Of a stretch of DNA of 64,000 nt, positions 55,183-64,000 are shown in pieces. The notes beneath the pieces were generated by a model that had not been told where the DNA came from, did no database searches, and saw only the letters and a program-made list of their open reading frames with translations. Source of the DNA: an uncultured Bacillota bacterium (GTDB lineage Bacteria; Bacillota; Clostridia; Peptostreptococcales; Anaerovoracaceae); contig CAKMKG010000032.1 of the NCBI GenBank assembly GCA_927441425.1, forward strand, positions 1 through 64,000, written 5' to 3'. Position 1 is the stretch's first letter, and each line of letters begins with the position of its first letter. A program made the translations under genes and the position numbers.

Positions 55183-56370
55183 ATGAAAAAGACAGTAAGA
55201 GACATTGATACAAAGGGCAAAAAAGTGATCGTGCGCTGTGATTTCAACGTTCCTCAGGACAAAGAGGGCAAAATCACGGACGATATCCGTATCACAAGTG
55301 CCCTGCCTACAATCAGCTATCTGATTGAACAAGGGGCTAAGGTGATTCTCATGTCTCATCTGGGAAGACCTGACGGCGAAGCAAACATGAAGTACACCTT
55401 AAAACCTGTTGCAGATAGACTTTCCGAGCTGCTTGGAAAACGAGTTTTATTCATCAGTGCGCCGGAAGTCGTAAATGAAGAAGTATCCCAGGCCGCAGCC
55501 GGACTGAGCGACGGTGGCGTGATGCTTCTTGAAAATGTACGATTCCGCAAAGAAGAAACAAAGAACGGTGCGGCTTTCTCTAAGGAGCTTGCCGACCTTG
55601 CCGAAATATTTGTAAATGATGCCTTCGGAACAGCACACAGAGCACATTCTTCAACAGCGGGTGTTGCAGATTATCTGCCTGCGGTGTCCGGCTTCCTCAT
55701 CGAGAAGGAAGTGAAGTTCCTCGGCAATGCTGTGGAAGCTCCGGAAAGACCTTTTGTAGCCATCATGGGCGGTGCCAAGGTTGCGGATAAGATCCTGGTG
55801 ATCGAAAATCTGTTGACCAAGGTGGATACGCTGATCATCGGTGGAGGCATGGCATTTACATTTCTGAAAGCGATGGGTTATGAAATCGGAAAATCCATTC
55901 TCGATGCTGAAAATATTGGTCTGGCAGCTGATTTAATGAAGAAGGCTGAGGCTAAGGGTGTTAAGCTGGTACTTCCGACAGACGTGATTGCAGCGATGGA
56001 ATTCAGCAATGACGTGGAAATCCGTGAATTCGATTCCAATCGCATTCCCCAGGAATGGATGGGTCTTGATATTGGCGAAAAATCCATCGCGCTTTTCAGG
56101 GATGAACTGAAAAATGCAAAAACAGTGATTTGGAATGGACCGGTGGGAGCATTTGAAATGTCGAATTTTGCGAAGGGAACCATTGAAGTGGCAAAAGCCC
56201 TGGCAGAAATTGATGCAGTCACAATCATTGGCGGTGGAGATTCTGCTGCTGCGGTGGAACAGTTCGGACTTGCCGATAAAATGACACATATCTCTACCGG
56301 AGGAGGGGCATCTCTGGAATTCCTGGAAGGGAAGGAACTGCCCGGCATCGCGGTATTAGAAGACAAATAG
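55183..56370 (+). CDS. pgk: Phosphoglycerate kinase
   Basis: 395 residues, ATG at 55183, 4 bases after gap. Family motifs: [12 protein letters not shown] near the N-terminus, [29 protein letters not shown], and the nucleotide site [13 protein letters not shown] with [14 protein letters not shown]. It makes ATP from 1,3-bisphosphoglycerate. It ends in TAG. Confidence 0.97.
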   Translation: MKKTVRDIDTKGKKVIVRCDFNVPQDKEGKITDDIRITSALPTISYLIEQGAKVILMSHLGRPDGEANMKYTLKPVADRLSELLGKRVLFISAPEVVNEEVSQAAAGLSDGGVMLLENVRFRKEETKNGAAFSKELADLAEIFVNDAFGTAHRAHSSTAGVADYLPAVSGFLIEKEVKFLGNAVEAPERPFVAIMGGAKVADKILVIENLLTKVDTLIIGGGMAFTFLKAMGYEIGKSILDAENIGLAADLMKKAEAKGVKLVLPTDVIAAMEFSNDVEIREFDSNRIPQEWMGLDIGEKSIALFRDELKNAKTVIWNGPVGAFEMSNFAKGTIEVAKALAEIDAVTIIGGGDSAAAVEQFGLADKMTHISTGGGASLEFLEGKELPGIAVLEDK

Positions 56371-56433
56371 ACAACTTGCAGTAGAAATCAACAAAATCAT
56401 TTTGTTGATTTCATAAACTTTGGAGGTAGCAAA

Positions 56434-57180
56434 ATGAGAAAACCCTTTATCATGGGTAACTGGAAAATGTTCAAGACAACCAAGGAAGCAGTCGCTTTTG
56501 CGGAGGAATTTAAAAAAATATTTCAGTCTTCCGATGTACAGGCCGGCGTCAGTGCACCGTTTACGCAGCTATCCGCATTGAAAGAAGCCTTTAAGGGCAC
56601 CGACATCAAGGTTGGCGCGCAGAATATGCATTTTGCGGAGAATGGTGCTTATACCGGTGAAATTTCAGCAGAAATGCTCAATGAATTGGAAATAGAATAC
56701 TGTATCATCGGACATTCGGAACGGCGCCAGTATTTCAATGAAACCGATGAAACGGTCAACAAAAAGCTCCATACCGCTTTCAAACACAACATCACACCCA
56801 TTCTATGCGTTGGAGAGGTGTTGGAAGAAAGAGATGCAGGGAAGGAATTCGATGTTGTTAAAAGGCAGACTGTCGCAGCACTTTCCAACCTGACGGCAGA
56901 GCAGGTTTCTGTATTGGTCATTGCATATGAACCGGTTTGGGCAATCGGTACCGGCAGAAACGCGACTCCGGAACAGGCAAATGAAATGTGTGGATATATC
57001 AGAAAGGTCATTGAGGACCTTTACGGCGATGAAGTTTCAGAAAATGTTATCATCCAGTACGGTGGCAGCGTAAAGCCCGCGAATGCGTCCGAACTGATGA
57101 ATATGGAGGAAATCGACGGAGCCCTTGTAGGCGGTGCTAGTCTGGTGCCTGCGGACTTTATCGAAATCGTTAATTTTTAG
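56434..57180 (+). CDS. tpiA: Triosephosphate isomerase
   Basis: 248 residues, ATG at 56434 with TGGAGG upstream. Active-site residues are present: Lys in GNWKMFKT, His in IIGHSERR, and Glu in the loop-6 motif AYEPVWAIGTG; the phosphate grip GGSVKPAN and GALVGGASL follow. It interconverts the triose phosphates. It ends in TAG, 11 bases before eno. Confidence 0.97.
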   Translation: MRKPFIMGNWKMFKTTKEAVAFAEEFKKIFQSSDVQAGVSAPFTQLSALKEAFKGTDIKVGAQNMHFAENGAYTGEISAEMLNELEIEYCIIGHSERRQYFNETDETVNKKLHTAFKHNITPILCVGEVLEERDAGKEFDVVKRQTVAALSNLTAEQVSVLVIAYEPVWAIGTGRNATPEQANEMCGYIRKVIEDLYGDEVSENVIIQYGGSVKPANASELMNMEEIDGALVGGASLVPADFIEIVNF

Positions 57181-57188
57181 GAGGATAA

Positions 57189-58490
<1,302 letters not shown>

Positions 58491-58528
58491 CTTTTTTCAA
58501 TCAGTAACTTAATTTTTCGCATATCACA

Positions 58529-58552
58529 CAGGTGCAAGTACCCTTGCACCTG
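58529..58552 (+). terminator. Terminator of the glycolytic operon
   Basis: CAGGTGCAAG (58529-58538) pairs perfectly with CTTGCACCTG (58543-58552) around TACC, followed by a modestly T-rich AGTTGTTTGG. Confidence 0.78.
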
Positions 58553-58597
58553 AGTTGTTTGGGAAAAAATCACAACAACATGTGACAAAATTAATCG

Positions 58598-58626
58598 TTG
58601 ATTAATTACAAATCATATGGTACAAT
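58598..58626 (+). promoter_or_regulatory. Promoter of secG
   Basis: TTGATT (58598-58603), a 17-base spacer and TACAAT (58621-58626), 32 bases before the secG GTG start. Confidence 0.7.
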
Positions 58627-58658
58627 ACAGAAGTCAATTTTGTATAGGAGGTGCAGAA

Positions 58659-58889
58659 GTGCAAATATTTTTAATGATATTACTTTCCATCGCCAGTTTG
58701 GTGCTGATTGCCAGTATACTGTTGCAGCACGGAAACAGTGCCGGACTCTCAGGATCCATCGGCGGCGGAGCAGAACAGCTTTTCGGTAAAAAGAAGAGCA
58801 AAGGCTATGAAGCGATTCTTAGCAAAGTCAGTACCGTTGGTGCCATCGTATTTATTTTATGCTCGCTGGTATTGACGGCTATCGAATAG
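58659..58889 (+). CDS. secG: Preprotein translocase subunit SecG
   Basis: 76 residues. I start at GTG 58659, which has AGGAGG 7 bases upstream; the longer frame from 58617 would overlap the -10 box. Two membrane helices (IFLMILLSIASLVLIASILLQ, in parts; VGAIVFILCSLVLTAIE) flank the conserved loop GNSAGLSGSIGGGAEQLFGKK. SecG aids SecYE translocation. secG is often followed by rnr in Firmicutes; here a pyrophosphatase, a transporter and a lipoprotein intervene. Confidence 0.92.
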   Translation: MQIFLMILLSIASLVLIASILLQHGNSAGLSGSIGGGAEQLFGKKKSKGYEAILSKVSTVGAIVFILCSLVLTAIE

Positions 58890-58963
58890 GACGAACTCAG
58901 TTTGTACCGTTCGGTTATGAAAAGTGAATAATACATGAATAATAGAAATTCTTTGAATTGTTT

Positions 58964-58990
58964 TAAGAGGTGCATACGCGCCTCTTAATG
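58964..58990 (+). terminator. Terminator of secG
   Basis: TTAAGAGG pairs with CCTCTTAA across a loop of about 9 bases, followed by TGTTGTTGTTGG. The exact end is approximate. Confidence 0.7.
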
Positions 58991-59064
58991 TTGTTGTTGG
59001 GGAATTCGCAAACGTTTTATTTTGTTGCTTAAATTGGCATTAGCGAGAAGGAGGAGTTATTTAA

Positions 59065-61086
59065 ATGAAGGAATTAGCTATTTTGGCGCCAGCCGCGGCA
59101 CTCATTGCATTGTTTTTTGCGTATGGCTTGTCATCATGGATTGGTAAGCAGGATGAAGGTACAGACAGAATGAAAGAAATATCTGGCTATATCAGAGAAG
59201 GGTCTATGGCGTTTCTCAGACGAGAATATAAGACGATGGTATTTGTGATCCTGGTTCTGTTTATCGTTCTTGGGTTTGGTATCAATTGGGCAACAGCTGT
59301 GATGTATGTCTTTGGTGCATTATTTTCTGTTCTGGCAGGTTTTTTTGGAATGCGAGTGGCCACAAAGGGAAATGTCAGAACGGCTTGCGCTGCCATGAAC
59401 GGAGGGATGAGCCAGGCTCTTAAGGTGGCTTTCAGAAGCGGTGCGGTTATGGGTCTATGTGTAGTGGGTCTTGGGCTCCTCGGTATCGGAGGAGTTTTTG
59501 TTGTTTTAGGGATCGAATCTGCTTCTGTGATTACAGGATTTGGACTGGGTGCTTCCTCGATGGCACTCTTTGGAAGAGTCGGCGGCGGGATCTATACGAA
59601 GGCTGCTGATGTCGGTGCAGACCTGGTAGGTAAAGTAGAAGCGGGAATACCGGAGGATGACCCGAGAAATCCAGCGGTTATCGCCGATAATGTAGGAGAT
59701 AACGTCGGTGACGTTGCGGGAATGGGTTCTGATTTATTTGAATCTTATGTTGGATCCATCATCTCTGCGATTACTCTGGCGGTTGTCACTGCATCGATCA
59801 ATCCAGCCTTTGGTCATCCCTTTGATTTGCCTGCACTCGAAGGATCTGTTTTTCCGTTGGTCTTATCGGCGGTCGGAATTATAGCATCCATTATAGGGAT
59901 TATGTTTGTCAGAGGAAAAGGAAGCAATCCTGCAGCATCGCTGAATGCAGGTACCTATATCAGCAGTGCGGTGGTGGTTGTGGCTGCTTTTATTCTAAGC
60001 TATGCGTTTTTTGGAAATTTCAACTGTGCAATTGCAATCGTATCCGGTTTGGTTGTCGGTATTGCAATTGGAAAATTGACAGAGATTTATACATCGGGAG
60101 ATTACAGACATGTTAAAAAGATAGCGGAACAATGCCAGACAGGAGCTGCTACCACGATTATTAGTGGTTATGGAATAGGTCTACTTTCTACCGTATGGCC
60201 GATCATCATGATCGTACTTGGAATTCTGGTCGCAAATGCATTCGCAGGTCTCTACGGAATTGCACTGGCTGCCGTCGGCATGCTTTCAACTACTGGAATG
60301 GTAGTAGCCGTCGATGCCTATGGACCTGTATCCGATAATGCAGGGGGAATTGCAGAAATGTCGAAGCTACCGAAGGAAGTTAGGGCGATTACGGACAAGC
60401 TTGATGCAGTCGGAAATACGACTGCGGCCATCGGAAAAGGTTTTGCTATTGGTTCTGCAGCATTAACCGCATTGGCATTATTTGCTGCCTACTCTCAGGT
60501 TGTGCAGCTAAAAACAATCAGTCTTCTTGAGCCTATGGTGATCGGAGGTTTATTCCTGGGAGCCATGTTACCGTTTTTATTCTCCGCATTGACGATGAAT
60601 TCTGTAGGAAAAGCAGCCTTCCAGATGATAGAAGAGGTGCGAAGGCAGTTTCGGGAAGATGCGGGCATTATGGCAGGTACCTCAAAGCCTGATTATGCGA
60701 GATGCGTTGATATCAGCACCAAGGCAGCTTTAAAGGAAATGGTTGCGCCGGGCTTGCTGGCGATTGTTGCTCCATTGGCTGTGGGTATCGTTATGGGTAC
60801 CGAGGCCCTCGGCGGCATGCTGGCCGGTGCATTGTCCTCAGGCGTTTTATTAGCCATCATGATGGCCAACGCTGGTGGTGCCTGGGACAATGCCAAGAAG
60901 TACATTGAAGAAGGACACTACGGCGGCAAGGGCAGTGAAGCACATAAAGCGGCAGTGGTCGGCGATACGGTGGGTGATCCCTTCAAAGATACGGCCGGTC
61001 CGTCCATTAACATTCTAATCAAGCTGATGACCATCGTAGCGGTGGTATTTGCACCGGTTTTCCTTTCCATCGGAGGATTGCTGTAA
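59065..61086 (+). CDS. hppA: Membrane-bound ion-translocating pyrophosphatase
   Basis: 673 residues, ATG at 59065 with AGGAGG upstream. About 16 helices. The pyrophosphate-binding loops are intact: [20 protein letters not shown] followed by [15 protein letters not shown], and C-terminal [14 protein letters not shown] with [15 protein letters not shown]. At the site that distinguishes K+ dependence it reads [11 protein letters not shown] (Ala), which in this family marks the K+-dependent subclass. It pumps H+ or Na+ using pyrophosphate hydrolysis; which ion cannot be decided here. It is a single-gene unit. Confidence 0.95.
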   Translation: MKELAILAPAAALIALFFAYGLSSWIGKQDEGTDRMKEISGYIREGSMAFLRREYKTMVFVILVLFIVLGFGINWATAVMYVFGALFSVLAGFFGMRVATKGNVRTACAAMNGGMSQALKVAFRSGAVMGLCVVGLGLLGIGGVFVVLGIESASVITGFGLGASSMALFGRVGGGIYTKAADVGADLVGKVEAGIPEDDPRNPAVIADNVGDNVGDVAGMGSDLFESYVGSIISAITLAVVTASINPAFGHPFDLPALEGSVFPLVLSAVGIIASIIGIMFVRGKGSNPAASLNAGTYISSAVVVVAAFILSYAFFGNFNCAIAIVSGLVVGIAIGKLTEIYTSGDYRHVKKIAEQCQTGAATTIISGYGIGLLSTVWPIIMIVLGILVANAFAGLYGIALAAVGMLSTTGMVVAVDAYGPVSDNAGGIAEMSKLPKEVRAITDKLDAVGNTTAAIGKGFAIGSAALTALALFAAYSQVVQLKTISLLEPMVIGGLFLGAMLPFLFSALTMNSVGKAAFQMIEEVRRQFREDAGIMAGTSKPDYARCVDISTKAALKEMVAPGLLAIVAPLAVGIVMGTEALGGMLAGALSSGVLLAIMMANAGGAWDNAKKYIEEGHYGGKGSEAHKAAVVGDTVGDPFKDTAGPSINILIKLMTIVAVVFAPVFLSIGGLL

Positions 61087-61145
61087 TAATTATTTCATGT
61101 AGTGAAATAATCATAAACATATTATATTGTATTCTAAACACAAAG

Positions 61146-61170
61146 AAAGCCCCTGTTTTTCAGGGGCTTT
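61146..61170 (+). terminator. Terminator of the pyrophosphatase gene
   Basis: AAAGCCCCTG (61146-61155) pairs perfectly with CAGGGGCTTT (61161-61170) around TTTTT, followed by TGATT. Confidence 0.85.
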
Positions 61171-61266
61171 TGATTACTTATCCTAAGACTCGACAATTTT
61201 TGTGTTAATCTAACAAGAAAACCTGATAGTATGTATATTTTTAAAACAGATTTTTATGGTTTTTAA

Positions 61267-61295
61267 TTGACATACAACCCTTGAAATACTATAAT
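61267..61295 (+). promoter_or_regulatory. Consensus promoter of the NSS transporter operon
   Basis: TTGACA (61267-61272), exactly 17 bases, TATAAT (61290-61295): a perfect housekeeping promoter. The predicted transcript starts near 61302 with an 83-base leader. Confidence 0.88.
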
Positions 61296-61302
61296 GTGGG
61301 AT

Positions 61303-61340
61303 ATATTAGTATCATGCATGTCCTATGCTGCTACTAATAT
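61303..61340 (+). promoter_or_regulatory. Inverted repeat at the transcript start of the NSS transporter operon
   Basis: ATATTAGTA (61303-61311) pairs with TACTAATAT (61332-61340); an inner GCAT/ATGC pair lies between. Its place at +1 to +39 suits either a repressor operator or a stabilising 5' hairpin. Confidence 0.65.
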
Positions 61341-61384
61341 CTGTAATTATTTTTCGCTATTATAGCTAAAGGAGGTTTTTTATC

Positions 61385-62884
61385 TTGAAAAGAGATCGTT
61401 GGAACTCTAAATTGGGCTTCTTATTGGCCGCAATCGGTTCAGCTGTCGGACTTGGAAACATTTGGCGTTTTCCTTATACCGCTGTTGAAAATGGTGGTGG
61501 TGCATTCTTGGTGCCCTATTTTTTCGCAATCATTACAGCAGGTATTCCGATTCTGATTCTGGAATATACCATTGGTAAAACCTATCGGGGAGGCGCTCCT
61601 GTTGCCCTTGCCCGTGTTAACAAAAAATTTGAATGGCTTGGCTGGTTCCAGGTCATGGTGGCATTTACGATCACCGTCTATTATTTGGCAATCATCGTTT
61701 GGGTTGTAAGCTACATAGGCTTCGCCGCTACCTCAGCATGGGGAACAGATCCTACCGGATTCTTCCTGGGGTATCTTGGAATCTCTTCCAGTGCGCTTGA
61801 ACTGGGCGGCATTCAAGGCAATTTGGTAGTTCCTTTCTTAGGTATCTGGGCCGTAACAGCATTTGTTATGTACAGAGGCATCAGCAAGGGAATCGAAATC
61901 GCTTGCAAAATCGCGCTGCCTGTTTTATTAGTATTAACGGCTATATTAGTAATAAGAGGTATTACGTTACCAGGCGCAGTAGATGGTTTGAACTATTTGT
62001 TTACGCCAAATTGGGATCGTATTTTCGATTCAAGTGTTTGGGTTGCTGCTTATGGTCAGGTATTCTTCAGCTTGAGTATCGCTTTCGCAATCATGATTGC
62101 TTACTCCAGCTATCTTCCAAAAGATACTGACGTCGTAAACAGCGCATTCATTACAGCAACTGCAAATCATGGCTTCGAGCTGTTTGCAGGCATCGGCGTG
62201 TTCAGCATCCTAGGCTATATGGCTTTCACACAGGGTGTTGGTGTAGAAGAAGTAGCAGCAGGCGGCGTAGGCTTGGCCTTCATGGTCTTCCCTGCAGCCA
62301 TCAACGCATTGCCGGCGATGAACGGATTTATCGGAGTGTGCTTCTTCGGAGCATTGCTGTTCGCAGGCTTTACATCACTGATTTCTATTATTCAGGCTGT
62401 TATTTCAGGTATTGAAGATAAATTTGAACTTGCGCATAAGAAGGCAACAACGATTGTTTTGATCCCTGCTTTCCTGATCAGCATCCTGTTTATTACAGGT
62501 GCCGGTCTCAACATTCTGGATATCATGGATGCATTTATCAACAATATCGGCGTTGCAGGTGCAGGACTGCTTGAGGTTATCCTGATTGGCTGGTTCTTCA
62601 ATACAGAAAAACTTCGCCAAGAAGCAAACCAATTCTCCAACTACAGCGTTGGAAAATGGTGGATCTATGCACTGAAAATCGTTACTGTTGTCGTACTTGG
62701 CTTCATGGTAATCTCCAATACCATCGGCTATATGATGAACGGTTATGGCGGCTATGCTAGCATTGACGTCGCGGTCTTTGGCTGGGGTACTATGCTGGTA
62801 TGTGTCATCGTAACGATCATTCTGACATTCATGAAGGGCAAAGAGGGTTATGCAGACCTGTCCAAACATAAGGAGGTTGAATAA
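61385..62884 (+). CDS. Sodium-dependent amino acid transporter, NSS (SNF) family, MetP-like
   Basis: 499 residues. The start is TTG at 61385 behind AAAGGAGG. Twelve helices; the N-terminal WNSKLGFLLAAIGSAVGLGN is the Na+/substrate site of bacterial neurotransmitter:sodium symporters, followed by IWRFPYTAVENGGGAFLVPY. It imports an amino acid with Na+. The tiny gene directly downstream encodes a MetS-like subunit, as in Corynebacterium MetPS, the methionine/alanine importer, so a methionine or alanine substrate is a reasonable guess. Confidence 0.94.
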   Translation: MKRDRWNSKLGFLLAAIGSAVGLGNIWRFPYTAVENGGGAFLVPYFFAIITAGIPILILEYTIGKTYRGGAPVALARVNKKFEWLGWFQVMVAFTITVYYLAIIVWVVSYIGFAATSAWGTDPTGFFLGYLGISSSALELGGIQGNLVVPFLGIWAVTAFVMYRGISKGIEIACKIALPVLLVLTAILVIRGITLPGAVDGLNYLFTPNWDRIFDSSVWVAAYGQVFFSLSIAFAIMIAYSSYLPKDTDVVNSAFITATANHGFELFAGIGVFSILGYMAFTQGVGVEEVAAGGVGLAFMVFPAAINALPAMNGFIGVCFFGALLFAGFTSLISIIQAVISGIEDKFELAHKKATTIVLIPAFLISILFITGAGLNILDIMDAFINNIGVAGAGLLEVILIGWFFNTEKLRQEANQFSNYSVGKWWIYALKIVTVVVLGFMVISNTIGYMMNGYGGYASIDVAVFGWGTMLVCVIVTIILTFMKGKEGYADLSKHKEVE

Positions 62885-62885
62885 C

Positions 62886-62993
62886 ATGACTACCGGAGCA
62901 ATCTTAATGATGATTATCGGATGTGGAGGCCTGTGGGGCGGATGTATCGTTGCCACCTCCATTGCTTTAAAGAATAGTAAGAAAAACGCATAA
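62886..62993 (+). CDS. MetS-like small subunit of the NSS transporter
   Basis: 35 residues (MTTGAILMMIIGCGGLWGG, then CIVATSIALKNSKKNA). ATG at 62886 lies 1 base after the transporter stop with AAGGAGG 9 bases upstream. It is a single membrane helix with a glycine/tryptophan motif and a basic C-terminus, the pattern of the methionine/alanine importer small subunit family (MetS). In Corynebacterium, MetS is needed for MetP activity. A perfect palindromic terminator follows. Confidence 0.88.
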   Translation: MTTGAILMMIIGCGGLWGGCIVATSIALKNSKKNA

Positions 62994-63010
62994 AAAAAAA
63001 TTAAAAATTA

Positions 63011-63044
63011 AAAAGGAAAGTCTGCATGCAGACTTTCCTTTTTT
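63011..63044 (+). terminator. Terminator of the NSS transporter operon
   Basis: AAAAGGAAAGTCTG pairs perfectly with CAGACTTTCCTTTT, loop CATG region, followed by TTTTA. Confidence 0.9.
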
Positions 63045-63107
63045 TATATTGCGTAAAAATTAAAATACCGCAAATAATATAACTGAGAAAGAGAGGAGAT
63101 GAAAGAA

Positions 63108-63428
63108 TTGAAAAACAGGAAGATTTTTCTTATGCTTTTATTGGTTTTAACTCTTGTGACCTTTACCGCTGCATGCAGCCCGACGGATACTCCGAATGTG
63201 CCCAACACCACAGATAACGGAGACGGTGGAATCGACGGCGGCAACGGGAATGGGAATGGGAATGGTATCGACAATACAAACGGTAACGGCGTAAACAATG
63301 ACGGAACCGGAGGTATTGGCGGAGGTGCCGGCGGAAACGGAAATACTCCCGGAACTGGAATAAATAGTGACACAGGAGTTAACGGCGTAGGCACAGGAAA
63401 CGCGATCAACAACAATGTAAATCAATAA
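63108..63428 (+). CDS. Small glycine/asparagine-rich lipoprotein, paralogue 2
   Basis: 106 residues from TTG 63108, which aligns exactly with the ATG of paralogue 1 and has GAGGAG 9 bases upstream. ATG 63099 is in frame but only 2 bases from that site. The signal KNRKIFLMLLLVLTLV leads to lipobox TFTAAC. The mature part begins SPTDTPNVPNTTDNG and continues as Gly/Asn/Thr repeats (GNGNGNG, GGIGGGAGGNG). Leader, signal and terminator match the 34448 gene, so this is a duplicated family that differs mainly in repeat length. The function is unknown. Confidence 0.8.
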   Translation: MKNRKIFLMLLLVLTLVTFTAACSPTDTPNVPNTTDNGDGGIDGGNGNGNGNGIDNTNGNGVNNDGTGGIGGGAGGNGNTPGTGINSDTGVNGVGTGNAINNNVNQ

Positions 63429-63433
63429 CTGCC

Positions 63434-63466
63434 AAGAGCACAAAGGAACCGTACCTTTGTGCTCTT
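63434..63466 (+). terminator. Terminator of lipoprotein paralogue 2
   Basis: AAGAGCACAAAGG pairs with CCTTTGTGCTCTT (63454-63466), loop of 7 bases, followed by TGTG. The arm sequence resembles that of the paralogue 1 terminator. Confidence 0.82.
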
Positions 63467-63643
63467 TGTGTATTCAGAAAAAATAGAATACCTTTTTTTT
63501 ATTATGGATAATAATATACTAAAGATAAGATTTGCAACGTCCTTGTTTAGAAGCGGAAGAATATGGTAGAATAAGAGATATTAGGTGCAAATATTGTACG
63601 CTATTCATTATGAGAGCAAAGATAGATTTAAATGGAGATAAAG

Positions 63644-64000
63644 ATGAATGTTAATACAGAATTGATCAAGAAAAAACTACACGTCAAAAAACGAAAAGAG
63701 GAACTCATCAGCGGAATCCTTTCCAAACATAAAAAGGGATTCGGTTTTGTTATCCCCGAGACAGATCAGGGTGGTGATGTTTTTATTTCTCCAAACAGCA
63801 TCAACGACGCAATGAATGGAGATTCTGTAGTGGTAAGGCTGCTTCCTCCGGGAGAAACAAGCCGAACGAGAGAAGGTGTCATTCAGCAAATTTTGACGAG
63901 AGCGGCAACGGAAATCGTTGGTACCTTTGAAAAGAGCAAGCGATTCGGGTTTGTTGTTCCCGACGATCGAAGATTCAACGATGATATTTTTATAATGAAA
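63644..64000 (+). CDS. rnr: Ribonuclease R, N-terminal part (cut off by the window)
   Basis: 119 codons from ATG 63644 (TGGAGATAAAG upstream) to the window end, frame open. The visible part contains two cold-shock-like OB folds: ISGILSKHKKGFGFVIPE then GDVFISPNSINDAMNGD, and IVGTFEKSKRFGFVVPDD. This is the N-terminal RNA-binding region of the VacB/RNase R exoribonuclease family, which degrades structured RNA 3' to 5'. The catalytic domain lies beyond the window. Confidence 0.9.
   Translation, partial: MNVNTELIKKKLHVKKRKEELISGILSKHKKGFGFVIPETDQGGDVFISPNSINDAMNGDSVVVRLLPPGETSRTREGVIQQILTRAATEIVGTFEKSKRFGFVVPDDRRFNDDIFIMK

Overview
The window looks like the chromosome of an anaerobic, spore-forming member of the Clostridia. 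The evidence is a SpoVB-type flippase, a LysM/SleB-type cell wall hydrolase behind a c-di-AMP riboswitch, AddA, a B12-dependent class II ribonucleotide reductase, a membrane pyrophosphatase, strong AGGAGG ribosome sites, frequent TTG/GTG starts and many short hairpin terminators. I infer a relative of the Anaerovorax/Family XIII group, but no rRNA is present to confirm that. I saw no prophage, insertion sequence, CRISPR array, rRNA or tRNA. No stretch without a gene exceeds 300 bases; the longest (61087-61384) holds a terminator and a consensus promoter.

Region 1 (1-11.9 kb) is the most striking. After the end of a hydrogenase-4/complex I-like membrane subunit, a metallophosphoesterase and a divergent AraC-type regulator comes a methylamine operon. 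Its first two genes are each split by an in-frame TAG exactly where archaeal dimethylamine (MtbB) and trimethylamine (MttB) methyltransferases carry pyrrolysine. They are therefore read here as single pyrrolysine proteins, not as four ORFs. They are followed by one corrinoid protein, a pyrrolysine-free MttB paralogue, an APC-family permease and a second pyrrolysine-free MttB paralogue. Neither pylBCDST genes nor the methylcobamide:acceptor methyltransferase or corrinoid activator lie in this window.

Region 2 (11.9-26.3 kb) has two flavoprotein oxidoreductases, a cobalamin adenosyltransferase with a curious in-frame duplication around its stop, a secreted GH26-like glycosidase, a small lipoprotein and a glycosyltransferase-like protein. 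Then come a DUF4489-like protein, phosphoglycerate mutase, and a spoVB-addA pair.

Region 3 (26.3-34.3 kb) holds an aconitase, isocitrate dehydrogenase-family and GntR operon whose promoter -10 box is overlapped by a perfect palindrome (probable GntR operator). It also holds class II ribonucleotide reductase and an amidase whose ribosome site abuts a pentanucleotide repeat tract.

Region 4 (34.3-47.2 kb) has a Gly-rich lipoprotein, a VOC protein, a DUF2089/SHOCT-like trio, a DEAD-box helicase, a dihydropyrimidinase and NCS1 transporter pair, and an RND efflux operon with its own TetR regulator and two matching operators.

Region 5 (47.2-64 kb) has endonuclease III, a mini kinase-fold protein, the riboswitch-controlled LysM hydrolase, a SEC-C protein, homoserine dehydrogenase, TrmL and sigma-54. 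The glycolytic run gap-pgk-tpiA-eno, secG, membrane pyrophosphatase and an NSS amino acid transporter with its 35-residue MetS-like subunit follow. A second Gly-rich lipoprotein and the start of RNase R close the window. Corrinoid chemistry recurs: methyltransferases, cobalamin adenosyltransferase and B12-dependent nucleotide reduction.
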